Assembly (NCBI GenBank): GCA_902385025.1
Contig: CABMDX010000185.1
Location: forward strand, 1-8,957
Source of the DNA: an uncultured archaeon
GTDB taxonomy: Archaea; Halobacteriota; Methanosarcinia; Methanotrichales; Methanotrichaceae
Length of the DNA: 8,957 bases
Direction: 5' to 3'
Both the position numbers and the translations under genes were made by a program. Positions 1 through 5,781 of this stretch are shown here, in pieces. The first letter of the stretch is position 1. Each line of letters starts with the position of its first letter. The notes below the pieces were generated by a model. That model was not told the DNA's origin. It did no database searches and saw nothing but the letters and a program-made list of their open reading frames with translations.

Positions 1-179
1 CAAGGAAGAACTTCTTAGGATCGTTAGGGGTAGCTTCTATGGCTTGGCTGGAAGTCTTTCTTTCGCACGAATGTGGATTCCCAGATTCTTGCACGATAAG
101 TTAAACTTGTTATGCTAAGAACTATAAGCGGAGGTGTCGGGCCGGGGCCAAGGAACCCATTTCAGCTTCCAGGATCAGA
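1..179. other. Left-edge stretch with no convincing gene
   Basis: No reading frame here gives a recognisable protein. One plus-strand frame is open from the edge to a TAA at 116-118, which would be the last 38 codons of something starting outside the window. Its translation (start KEELLRIVRGS) resembles nothing I know. A minus-strand frame is also open to the edge and equally uninformative. This is either the end of a truncated gene or plain intergenic DNA ahead of the secreted-protein gene at 230. Confidence 0.3.
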
Positions 180-187
180 TTTATATT
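180..187 (+). promoter_or_regulatory. Archaeal TATA box for the secreted-protein gene
   Basis: TTTATATT matches the archaeal TATA consensus. Its centre near 184 predicts a transcript start around 209-210, leaving a leader of about 20 bases before the ATG at 230. No second TATA-like element lies closer to the gene. Confidence 0.5.
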
Positions 188-215
188 TCAATATGCCATT
201 GAGAACTCTGAAGTG

Positions 216-221
216 GGTGAT
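216..221 (+). promoter_or_regulatory. Strong Shine-Dalgarno site deciding the start at 230
   Basis: GGTGAT is an exact complement of the conserved 3' end of archaeal 16S rRNA. It lies 8 bases before the ATG at 230, which fixes that codon as the start. Confidence 0.55.
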
Positions 222-229
222 GCATAAAG

Positions 230-847
230 ATGAGACGATTGATTCCGGCAATGCTGCTGCTATTGGTCTGCATTGCTGCTAACTGGCCATGTGCTGGTGC
301 GAAGGATACGTTTGCCCAGAACTTTACAGAAAAGTCCTGGATCTTCGTCAACGGATACGTGGCCGAATCGAGAATCCTTCAGACACAATTAGGTTTTCAC
401 GGGCAGAAGATAGTTCTATCCGCGAGCGGAAGCGGAATGGTCACCAGGACTGTGGACTCTGAGGTCTACAGGGACTCCCATATGGATGAAGCGTCCATTA
501 CCACTTCTGTCAACTATGATTACAAGCCTTATACGCCACCCCTGACGCAAAGCGATCTGCGTAATGCTTTATGCGCCAAGAATTATGAAGTTGGATCCGC
601 CTATTCCGAGACCTATTACATTGACAAGGATCTAATCAAGGACACAAAGATCTACGAGAATGATAACATTTCCGTATATGATATCAGCTCCGAGATCCAG
701 GGCACGGCCAAAATCGGCCAGCGAGTGCAAAAGAATGCGGATACAGTTCCATCCTTGATGATGAGCGGTATCTACATGGGATATGCACAGATAAGGTCTG
801 AGACCATCGTGGGAAGCAGCTCTATCCTAACCCTGCCCTGCCCTTGA
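230..847 (+). CDS. Small secreted protein of unknown function
   Basis: This is a 205-residue protein that I cannot assign to a family. Residues 1-24 form a clear Sec signal peptide: a basic MRR start, a hydrophobic core of leucines, alanines and isoleucines, and a small-residue cleavage site (AGA) before KDTF. The mature part of about 180 residues is polar, rich in Ser, Thr, Tyr and Asp, and has no further membrane segment, so it is probably exported and soluble or loosely surface-bound. It reads as short alternating polar and hydrophobic stretches, suggesting a beta-rich fold. There is a Cys at about 114 and another next to the C-terminus (LPCP). The start is supported by an SD site 8 bases upstream and a TATA box about 45 bases upstream. 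The next gene is on the opposite strand, so it appears to be transcribed alone. The short ending at LPCP could be natural or a truncation. Confidence 0.8.
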   Translation: MRRLIPAMLLLLVCIAANWPCAGAKDTFAQNFTEKSWIFVNGYVAESRILQTQLGFHGQKIVLSASGSGMVTRTVDSEVYRDSHMDEASITTSVNYDYKPYTPPLTQSDLRNALCAKNYEVGSAYSETYYIDKDLIKDTKIYENDNISVYDISSEIQGTAKIGQRVQKNADTVPSLMMSGIYMGYAQIRSETIVGSSSILTLPCP

Positions 848-911
848 AGGCAATGTGGCAGGCTGACCTTAGGCGGGCGAGTGGTTAAGCTAAACCAGGT
901 TGATCAAAGGC

Positions 912-923
912 AATTTTATTTTT
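912..923 (+). terminator. T-rich stretch, possible terminator of the secreted-protein gene
   Basis: AATTTTATTTTT lies about 65 bases after the stop codon at 845-847. Archaeal transcripts often end at T-runs without a hairpin, so this is a reasonable end for the upstream gene. The same bases could instead be a weak TATA box for the leader-like region at 950-1050. I cannot separate these uses. Confidence 0.3.
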
Positions 924-945
924 GATATGAGGCTTGGAGACTCTT

Positions 946-1027
946 GTAAAATGAGTAATTAGGAGGGAGGCAAAAGCCTGTAAACCATAGGAGGGAAAGA
1001 AATGAGATTTCGACTTTTGCCAATTAC
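946..1027 (-). ncRNA. Candidate hairpin small RNA with two CCCTCCT motifs
   Basis: Bases 954-960 pair with 1022-1028, and 969-976 (GGCAAAAG) pair with 1014-1021 (CTTTTGCC). This makes 15 base pairs interrupted by one 8-base bulge at 961-968. The bulge (AGGAGGGA, plus strand) is repeated exactly in the loop at 989-996. Read on the minus strand, both copies are TCCCTCCT, which resembles the anti-Shine-Dalgarno tail of 16S rRNA. A BRE/TATA pair at 1044-1060 predicts a minus-strand start near 1025, at the base of the stem, and TTTT follows the stem at 951-948. Stem, repeat and promoter are seen directly; that an RNA is made and binds ribosome sites is inference. The alternative is a plus-strand leader. 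Confidence 0.28.
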
Positions 1028-1052
1028 TATTCTCGTCAATCGTCGTATTTAA
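1002..1052 (+). CDS. Possible 16-codon leader peptide or gene-start relic
   Basis: An ATG at 1002 follows AGGAGGGA with a 5-base spacer, an unusually strong ribosome site for this window. The frame gives MRFRLLPITILV followed by NRRI and a TAA. The basic start and hydrophobic run resemble the first half of a signal peptide. It could be a leader peptide within the folded region 954-1028 or the surviving beginning of a deleted secreted-protein gene. No downstream frame continues it, and codon statistics mean nothing at this length. Confidence 0.2.
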   Translation: MRFRLLPITILVNRRI

Positions 1053-1060
1053 GGATTTCG
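1044..1060 (-). promoter_or_regulatory. Minus-strand BRE and TATA box in the intergenic region
   Basis: On the minus strand the sequence is CGAAAT followed by CCTTAAATACG. This is a purine-rich BRE-like element directly ahead of a TATA box. The predicted start is about 1025. No protein gene begins there on that strand, which is why a small RNA is proposed. The plus-strand reading (GTATTTAAGG) is a weaker promoter with no purine-rich BRE. Confidence 0.35.
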
Positions 1061-1064
1061 TCAT

Positions 1065-1088
1065 CGCGGTGGAATTGCCCCCACCGCG
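1065..1088. repeat. GC-rich 8-bp inverted repeat (hairpin)
   Basis: CGCGGTGG at 1065-1072 and CCACCGCG at 1081-1088 are perfect complements around an 8-base loop. This would be the most stable simple hairpin in the intergenic region. It has no T-run on either side, so it is not a standard terminator. It lies about 115 bases beyond the methyltransferase stop and just upstream of the minus-strand TATA. It may protect the 3' end of the methyltransferase transcript or insulate the two transcription units. Confidence 0.45.
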
Positions 1089-1128
1089 GTTGCACTTACG
1101 CGGCTCCAATAAGCAGATCCACCATGTC

Positions 1129-1134
1129 AAAAAA
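1129..1134 (-). terminator. T6 run, likely terminator of the DUF72-methyltransferase operon
   Basis: On the minus strand GCGCCC is followed by six T residues, about 70 bases after the methyltransferase stop codon at 1204-1206. A T-run of this length is a typical archaeal intrinsic termination signal and is the only one in this gap on that strand. Confidence 0.4.
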
Positions 1135-1203
1135 GGGCGCAATAGAGCACACAGCTCAAGGAAAGCGAAATATATTGAGCAAAACTCCTGCGCGAGGGCG
1201 AGA

Positions 1204-2004
1204 TCAGCATCTCATCATATCAAAGGCCCAGCGGCTGACACCGGGCGCCACATTGCCGCAACTCCGGCAGCATAAAACCTTCAGGCCCAGATCTTCATAG
1301 CTCTTTTTCAGCCCCTCGATTTGATGACGCCTCTTGAATGTATAGAAATGCACCATGCCGCCAGACTTAGCACGCGAGCTTGCGACCGGCAGGATGGAGT
1401 CCATTCCATAGGGCGCAGGGATTACGATGCGGTCGAATTCTTCCCGAATCATTTCCTTCAAGAGAAATGCATCGCCATTTACTATCGCAATTCTTGCACT
1501 CATATGATTCTCGATTGCATTCTCTGCCAGCCAGAGGCATGCCTCCCGGTTCTTTTCCAGAGCTACAACGTGCGCGCCTCTGGCCGCCAGGGGCAGGACG
1601 AAAGGGCCTACTCCAGCGAAGGGAACAAGCACTCGCTCTCCAGCCTTCACCTGGGCCGCAACCCTTGATCTCTCGAAGGCAAGGCGGCCATTGAAGAAGA
1701 CACGGCTTATATCGAGACGGTAGCGAAAGCCGAACTCCGTGTGCTCGGTGACGGTGCTCTTATTTCCAGCTAAGTGCTCAAATCTGGCAATTCTTCGATC
1801 ACCCTCCAGCTTTGAGACCTTCCTCAGAACCGTTCGGATGTTTTTTGACCGGCAGAGCACAGCCTCTGCAATCTCCGTCTGCCACACATCCAGCTCCTCT
1901 GGAAGGGTGAGGATAGCGATGTCTCCAATAACACAAAAGCGGTTCGAGAGGCTTTCAAATAGCTCTTCGGGCAGAGCTTTTTGCATCACTTCCCTCAGGC
2001 GCAT
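1204..2004 (-). CDS. Trm5/TYW2-family SAM-dependent methyltransferase-like protein
   Basis: The protein is 266 residues from the ATG at 2004. Trm5 makes m1G37 in tRNA and the related TYW2/Taw2 transfers aminocarboxypropyl in wyosine synthesis. The D2-like part includes VIGDIAI near 25-32. The catalytic Rossmann domain has FAGVGPF near 129-135, GD near 177 and C-terminal VAPGV near 252-256. By hand alignment the two residues central in M. jannaschii Trm5 (Arg145, Glu185) seem kept, as an Arg near 71 and Glu111 of FER. Other motifs differ: the Asp usual before FAG is replaced, SPRL is NGRL, and the usual N-x-P is PAPYG at 196-200. The N-terminal D1 domain is absent. The ATG at 2004 has GAGG close upstream; an in-frame GTG at 2013 would add three residues. 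It follows the DUF72 gene by 21 bases. The exact reaction is uncertain. Confidence 0.82.
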   Translation of the reverse strand: MRLREVMQKALPEELFESLSNRFCVIGDIAILTLPEELDVWQTEIAEAVLCRSKNIRTVLRKVSKLEGDRRIARFEHLAGNKSTVTEHTEFGFRYRLDISRVFFNGRLAFERSRVAAQVKAGERVLVPFAGVGPFVLPLAARGAHVVALEKNREACLWLAENAIENHMSARIAIVNGDAFLLKEMIREEFDRIVIPAPYGMDSILPVASSRAKSGGMVHFYTFKRRHQIEGLKKSYEDLGLKVLCCRSCGNVAPGVSRWAFDMMRC

Positions 2005-2025
2005 TTTCCTCACACCAACTGACCT

Positions 2026-2913
2026 TTAAAAGCCTCCCAGAGTAAATTGGTTTTGCAGACAGATCTCTTTATATTCATGCTCGATCAGGAGCATATCCAT
2101 GAGCTGCAAGGCGTTTTTCACAGCCTTGGAGCGGGCATGATTATTGAAGTAGATCCTGACTTTCTCTGCTTTAAGGTCTGCATCCTTAATGCGCGCAAGC
2201 CAGGGAAGAAGCTGCTCCCTCGTGTAGAGATAGTCGTATCTGTCCAGCCTGAAGTCGTTCTCTTTCTTATCTTGGTACCATATGTCGTAATTGCGGCCGT
2301 GAAAGCGAATGTAGGCGTGATCTGAGCCAGAAAGGGTAGCAGCAGGCTGACCCGGTCCATCAACCAGGACATTGGCCACATTTCGCTCCTCCAGGATCTG
2401 CAAAGCTGCGCCTGCAACACCATTTCCGCCCTCTTCGAGCCATGATCTATGCCGAAATTCGACAGCATATTCATGCTCATTGCAGGATAATCCATCCAAA
2501 ACCGACTCCAGGGTTTTGATGTTCGCGGAATTATTCGGAAAGTAGGGAGAAAGCTGCAACAGCACGCAGCCCAGAAGACCCGCATCTGCAAGCGGAAGGA
2601 CGGTGCATCTCTCGAAGGATTGCGCCCAGCGGAGGGCCTGCCCGGCATCTCCCGATACCATGGACTTGTGGGTGACAAGCTCTGGCATCTTGAGGGAATA
2701 CTCGAAGCTCGCAAAGCTCTTGCCCTTTTTTATCCAGGAGAGAACTTGCTGCTCTCCCGGTGGCCGATAGAAGCTGCTGTTTATCTCCACGGTATGAAAG
2801 AATCGGGCATAGTAGGCCAGAAAGTCGCCCTTCCTCCTGGCCATCTCTATCGGATAGAACATGCCCACCCAATCATCATAGGACCAGCCGCTGCAGCCCA
2901 CCAGAATGCTCAT
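2026..2913 (-). CDS. DUF72 (YecE-like) family protein
   Basis: This is a 295-residue member of the DUF72 family, which folds as a TIM barrel and has no firmly established reaction. Family hallmarks run the whole length: VGCSGWSYDDW at 5-15, EINSSFYRPP at 43-52, a SLKMPELVTH segment near 73-82, EFRHRSW in the middle, AYIRFHGRNY further on, and YFNNHA near the end. The length is normal. I start it at the ATG at 2913 because GAGGAG lies 3 bases upstream and the family motif begins five residues in. A longer frame reaching 3099 would run through the divergent promoter and the thioesterase gene. A TATA box at 2947-2955 fits a start near 2925. It is the first gene of a pair with the Trm5-like gene, which hints at a role in RNA or nucleotide metabolism, but that is only inference from position. 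Confidence 0.88.
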   Translation of the reverse strand: MSILVGCSGWSYDDWVGMFYPIEMARRKGDFLAYYARFFHTVEINSSFYRPPGEQQVLSWIKKGKSFASFEYSLKMPELVTHKSMVSGDAGQALRWAQSFERCTVLPLADAGLLGCVLLQLSPYFPNNSANIKTLESVLDGLSCNEHEYAVEFRHRSWLEEGGNGVAGAALQILEERNVANVLVDGPGQPAATLSGSDHAYIRFHGRNYDIWYQDKKENDFRLDRYDYLYTREQLLPWLARIKDADLKAEKVRIYFNNHARSKAVKNALQLMDMLLIEHEYKEICLQNQFTLGGF

Positions 2914-2946
2914 GAACTCCTCGGATAACTCAGTGGTCCCCACCAG

Positions 2947-2955
2947 ATATTTAAG
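2947..2955. promoter_or_regulatory. Divergent TATA region shared by DUF72 and thioesterase genes
   Basis: ATATTTAAG reads as CTTAAATAT on the minus strand, preceded there by the purine-rich AAAAAGAGA, a good BRE. It is centred about 38 bases from the DUF72 start (2913) and about 40 bases from the thioesterase start (2991), so both genes could use the same box with leaders of 10-15 bases. The minus-strand direction is better supported; the plus direction lacks a purine-rich BRE. Confidence 0.45.
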
Positions 2956-2990
2956 TCTCTTTTTCCTGGCATTCCAGGGTCGAATTGAAA

Positions 2991-3422
2991 ATGAGTTATC
3001 TGGAAGAGATACGCCTGAGAGGGAGGGATGCAAATCCCTTCTTTCGTTTAATGGAAATCGAGGTAGGGCCTTTTGGAAATGGAGAGGCCAGGCTGTCAAT
3101 GAAGGTGCGTCCGGATATGCATAATGGCGTGGGCTGGCTGCAGGGCGGCCTTTTCACAGCACTCTGCGATGAGGCCATGGCCCTCGCACTATTCACAGTT
3201 CTCGATGAGGGCACGGGCATCGCCACCATATCGGAGAGCACATCCTTCTTGCAGGGCGTCAGAACAGGTGAGATCACGGCAGCCGCAAGGGTGATAAAAA
3301 GGGGCCGCGCTGTTGCCTTTATGGAAGGAGAGGTGACAAAATCAGATGATGGATCGCGCCTCTCTCTGACAAGTGCCTCATTTGCCATCATGCCCGGCCA
3401 TAAGGAATTGAGAGGGCATTAG
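2991..3422 (+). CDS. PaaI-family hotdog-fold thioesterase
   Basis: The 143-residue protein has the size and pattern of PaaI-type acyl-CoA thioesterases, which hydrolyse acyl- or aryl-CoA in the cytoplasm as hotdog-fold oligomers. The core region reads MHNGVGWLQGG at 43-53 then ALCDEAM at 57-63; the acidic pair D60-E61 sits where the family has its catalytic acid on the central helix. The usual HGG is QGG here, a conservative change in the loop that helps position the thioester. Later strands (ATISEST at 78-84, AAARVIKRGRAVAFMEGEV) follow the family pattern. I chose the ATG at 2991; a TTG two codons earlier is possible. There is no clear SD site, consistent with a short leader from the TATA at 2947-2955. 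The substrate cannot be told from sequence. It is a single-gene unit, convergent with the DUF1922 gene 23 bases away. Confidence 0.85.
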   Translation: MSYLEEIRLRGRDANPFFRLMEIEVGPFGNGEARLSMKVRPDMHNGVGWLQGGLFTALCDEAMALALFTVLDEGTGIATISESTSFLQGVRTGEITAAARVIKRGRAVAFMEGEVTKSDDGSRLSLTSASFAIMPGHKELRGH

Positions 3423-3429
3423 GCAGCGA

Positions 3430-3445
3430 ATTTTTGATTAAAAAT
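3430..3445. terminator. Bidirectional T-rich terminator between convergent genes
   Basis: ATTTTT at 3430-3435 and AAAAAT at 3440-3445 are perfect complements around GATT. They fill the 23-base gap between the thioesterase stop (3420-3422) and the DUF1922 stop (3446-3448). Each strand shows a run of five T residues just after its gene, so one element can end transcription from both sides. Confidence 0.5.
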
Positions 3446-3670
3446 CTAAAATTTCCCCTGCAATTGCTTTGCCGATCGGAATCCGGTCATGCCGTGCTCG
3501 CCGAGCTGAAGCCTCCTGACGACCTCGCCTGCTGCGAATGCATCCTCTGCTCTGGCCAGGATTCTTGCCCTGCAAAGAAGCGTCCTCTTTCCGCAAGGGC
3601 AGGTTCTGGTCTTGGCATCTTTCGGGGCGTAGAGATGGCGACCGCAGCGACACCGGAAGACAACGAACAT
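3446..3670 (-). CDS. DUF1922 zinc-ribbon protein
   Basis: This small basic protein of 74 residues matches DUF1922, a family found in methanogens and other Euryarchaeota. The N-terminal half has two CxC pairs, RCRCGRHLY near 7-15 and CPCGKR near 24-29, forming a likely four-cysteine zinc ribbon. An AKTRTC segment links them. The C-terminal half is a helical stretch ending EHGMTGFRSA. The family function is unknown; the zinc ribbon and position behind a ribosomal protein gene suggest RNA or ribosome binding, which is inference. The start is the ATG at 3670; a TTG one codon earlier is less likely. It follows S8e by 15 bases with no promoter between them, so it is probably co-transcribed. I see no good SD site. 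Confidence 0.82.
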   Translation of the reverse strand: MFVVFRCRCGRHLYAPKDAKTRTCPCGKRTLLCRARILARAEDAFAAGEVVRRLQLGEHGMTGFRSAKQLQGKF

Positions 3671-3675
3671 CAAAA

Positions 3676-3688
3676 TAAAATGATTTTA
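3676..3688. repeat. 13-base AT palindrome at the S8e/DUF1922 junction
   Basis: TAAAATGATTTTA is a perfect inverted repeat with one central base. It overlaps the S8e stop codon and ends 5 bases before the DUF1922 start. As RNA it gives only a weak hairpin. It may help coupling or partial termination between the two genes, or be chance in an AT-rich junction. Confidence 0.3.
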
Positions 3689-4069
3689 CTGGGGGGGCAG
3701 CAGTATGGCATTGACGACGCCATCCTGGCCGGGCCGGTTGGTAATTCTGGCCTCTCCAAGTTCCGTCTTAATGATAGCGCCCTTGGTGAGGATGTTACGC
3801 CTCATGTAGTGCAAGTTAGCCTTGTTGTCCTTAACGGTCTCGATCTTGACTGTCTTGGATTTGCCTGTCTTGGGATCGGCGACTGCAGCCATGTCTCCCC
3901 TTAGCATGCGCATCTTCTGATTTCCACCCAGAGTCTCAATCTTCTTGGTGCGGACGGCAGCTATGGTGGTGTCGCTCTGCTCTCTGCCGGTCTCATACTT
4001 TCTCTTGCCCCTGGCTGGAATCAGTTTCCCGCCCGTGGGCTTCCTTCCAAATTTGCCTTGCCAACGCAT
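3686..4069 (-). CDS. rps8e: 30S ribosomal protein S8e
   Basis: This is the archaeal/eukaryotic-type small-subunit protein S8e (eS8), which binds 16S rRNA. The 127-residue length is normal for archaea. The start [15 protein letters not shown], followed by basic KRKYETGRE, is the family signature. TLGGNQKMR near 47-55 and the C-terminal [16 protein letters not shown] are also typical. I start it at the ATG at 4069, not the upstream ATG at 4135, because residues conserved in the family begin exactly there and GAGG lies 9 bases upstream. It has its own TATA box at 4111-4118, in the gap after elp3, giving a leader of about 20 bases. It leads directly into the DUF1922 gene. Confidence 0.96.
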   Translation of the reverse strand: MRWQGKFGRKPTGGKLIPARGKRKYETGREQSDTTIAAVRTKKIETLGGNQKMRMLRGDMAAVADPKTGKSKTVKIETVKDNKANLHYMRRNILTKGAIIKTELGEARITNRPGQDGVVNAILLPPQ

Positions 4070-4110
4070 ATTGTAATTCCTCAGAATTGCACTTTCTCTT
4101 TGGTGCGCGG

Positions 4111-4118
4111 TATTTAAC
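4111..4118 (-). promoter_or_regulatory. TATA box for S8e
   Basis: On the minus strand this reads GTTAAATA, centred about 45 bases before the S8e ATG at 4069. A start near 4089 would give a leader of about 20 bases containing the GAGG site. It lies between elp3 and S8e and lets the ribosomal gene be expressed independently of elp3. Confidence 0.5.
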
Positions 4119-4163
4119 GGTTGTGGTGCATCCATTTTGAACGCACTTGCCTTCTGCTGCGCT

Positions 4164-5744
4164 CTATATCAATTCCTTGGCCATATAGGGTCCAGATAAA
4201 TGGTATCCAAGGCGCCGGTAGTATCCCCGGGCACCAATGCCGCTTGTAATCTCCATTCTCGTATAGCCCTTTTCCCTGGCCAGCAGCTCGGCCTCTTCCA
4301 CCAGCCGCTCCCCATAGCCCCGATGCTGCCATCCTTCCTTTCTGGAGCCGATGGGAACCATTGGTCCGTAGATATGCAGCTCTCGAATCCGGGCTATCGA
4401 TCCCAGGCGCAGGCGCAGGAAACCAACCAGGGTTTCATCATCTCCCTCGAAGGAGAGGAAATGCTCCTCACCAGAGCATGCCTCGTAGGACTCGTGAAGC
4501 AGGCTCACCTCTGCCTGCAAGACATTTCGCAGGCCCGCTTCCCGGCAGCGGATACAGCGACACCTGCCGCCACGCGCCTCCAGCCGCGTTCGCGCAAGCT
4601 GGCGCAGATTGGATTTCTTTACACCTGCCAATATGAGCTGTGCCGGAATATCCCGCTGCACACGCTGCAGCCGGACATACCGAGGGAGCAGCTCTTTGAT
4701 GCGAGAGACAAGCTCCGCTGCTGCATCATCGGACAGGGGCTCGTACTCTCCCTGCAGATACAGCCGGTAAAGCTGTGTTCCCTCCACCACCAGGGTAGGA
4801 TAGATCTTGAGATAATCCGGCCGAAAAGAGCTATCCTGGAAGAGCTGCCGGAAGACCTCCAGGTCAATCTCCGGCGAGGAGCCGGGAAGGCCGGGCATCA
4901 TGTGGAAGCCCACCTTCAGGCCCGCCTCTCGCAGGGCGCGATTGGCCCGGACGGTATCTTCAGCGGTATGGCCACGAAGCATTTTTCTCAGCAGATCATC
5001 TCGCGTGCTCTGCACGCCTATCTCGACCTTCGTGGCCCCAAGCTGCAGCATGTTCTGGATCTCGGACGGGCCGCACCAATCAGGCCTTGTCTCGAAGGTA
5101 GTGCCGATATTTCGAACCTTTGCGGCTTCATTTGCCTCTGCCACTCCGGCGAACGACTGCCATGTCCGGTCCTTGGGTCTTGGGCCCGGATAGTCGTTCA
5201 TGGCCTGCAGGCAGCGCTTGATAAACCAGTGCTGGTAGCCCAATGCTCGCGCCGTGATAGTTCCGCCCATGATGATAAGCTCCGCCTTATCCAGAGGGTG
5301 TCCTATCTCATTCAGTTGAGCCAGTCGGGCTGAAACCTGCTCATAAGGATCAAAGCCGTACTGCGCTGCGCGAAGCGCCGCAGGCTCTCGACCGGTGTAG
5401 CTTTGTGCCGAGAGAGTATGAATGCCTCCCGGACAGGGAACACAGGTGCCATGCGGACAGCGGGCAGGGGAGGTCATGGCCGCGATGACTGCCACGCCTG
5501 AGAGGGTGCGAGTGGGCTTCCTTACCAGCATTTGCAGCCGCTCGCGCTCCTCAGGATGGGCAAAGCCCAGAATGTCGGCATTGCTGGGCAGGGATGGCAG
5601 CCCGAGGCGGGAAGAGACCTTCTTCTTATGAGATTCCAGATCTGCTTCGGTCTTGATGATGCCTGCAAGTATTGCCTCAATTATGCTTCTTAGCTCAAAA
5701 TCAAGCTGCCTAGGATTCTGGCAGGCGAGAAGTGCCTCTTTCAT
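4164..5744 (-). CDS. elp3: Elp3 tRNA uridine(34) carboxymethyl-type modification enzyme
   Basis: Elp3 combines radical-SAM chemistry with acetyl-CoA to modify C5 of wobble U34 in tRNA, leading to cm5U derivatives; archaea use it without the other Elongator subunits. At 526 residues it is full length. An N-terminal helical tRNA-binding region (about 1-75) leads to the radical-SAM cluster motif [12 protein letters not shown] with C96, C101 and C104. MGGTITAR at 159-166 and FETRPDW at 217-223 are typical core motifs. A cysteine cluster (C395, C397, C400) follows. The C-terminal GNAT domain has [10 protein letters not shown] at 457-466, the acetyl-CoA loop QHRGYG at 473-478 and GYYRRLGY at 507-514. 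The start ATG at 5744 has only a weak AAGAG upstream. It lies 37 bases after the 98-residue gene and is probably co-transcribed with it. S8e follows after 94 bases with its own promoter. Confidence 0.95.
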   Translation of the reverse strand: MKEALLACQNPRQLDFELRSIIEAILAGIIKTEADLESHKKKVSSRLGLPSLPSNADILGFAHPEERERLQMLVRKPTRTLSGVAVIAAMTSPARCPHGTCVPCPGGIHTLSAQSYTGREPAALRAAQYGFDPYEQVSARLAQLNEIGHPLDKAELIIMGGTITARALGYQHWFIKRCLQAMNDYPGPRPKDRTWQSFAGVAEANEAAKVRNIGTTFETRPDWCGPSEIQNMLQLGATKVEIGVQSTRDDLLRKMLRGHTAEDTVRANRALREAGLKVGFHMMPGLPGSSPEIDLEVFRQLFQDSSFRPDYLKIYPTLVVEGTQLYRLYLQGEYEPLSDDAAAELVSRIKELLPRYVRLQRVQRDIPAQLILAGVKKSNLRQLARTRLEARGGRCRCIRCREAGLRNVLQAEVSLLHESYEACSGEEHFLSFEGDDETLVGFLRLRLGSIARIRELHIYGPMVPIGSRKEGWQHRGYGERLVEEAELLAREKGYTRMEITSGIGARGYYRRLGYHLSGPYMAKELI

Positions 5745-5781
5745 TTTGCTCTTAATCGATGCGCCTGATAATAATCTGTTT

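Noticed and set aside
885..1142. Minus-strand open frame of 85 codons in the intergenic region
   Set aside because: No ribosome site, no recognisable motif, and it spans two inverted repeats and a TATA box. It is better read as non-coding.
1069..1275. Plus-strand open frame of 68 codons
   Set aside because: It starts inside the GC-rich hairpin, overlaps the methyltransferase end antisense and has an arbitrary composition.
2118..2714. Minus-strand 198-codon frame within the DUF72 gene
   Set aside because: It is out of frame with the clear DUF72 protein and lacks any family motif.
2914..3099. N-terminal extension of the DUF72 protein by 62 residues
   Set aside because: It would run through the divergent promoter and into the thioesterase gene. 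Family homology starts at the inner ATG (2913), which has a GAGGAG site.
4070..4135. 22-residue extension of S8e from an upstream ATG
   Set aside because: The S8e family starts with the MRWQGKF-type sequence, an SD site precedes the ATG at 4069, and the extension would contain the S8e TATA box.
4200..5333. Plus-strand open frame of 377 codons
   Set aside because: It lies entirely antisense to elp3, whose motifs are unmistakable. The translation has no family features and comes from the high-GC codon pattern of elp3.
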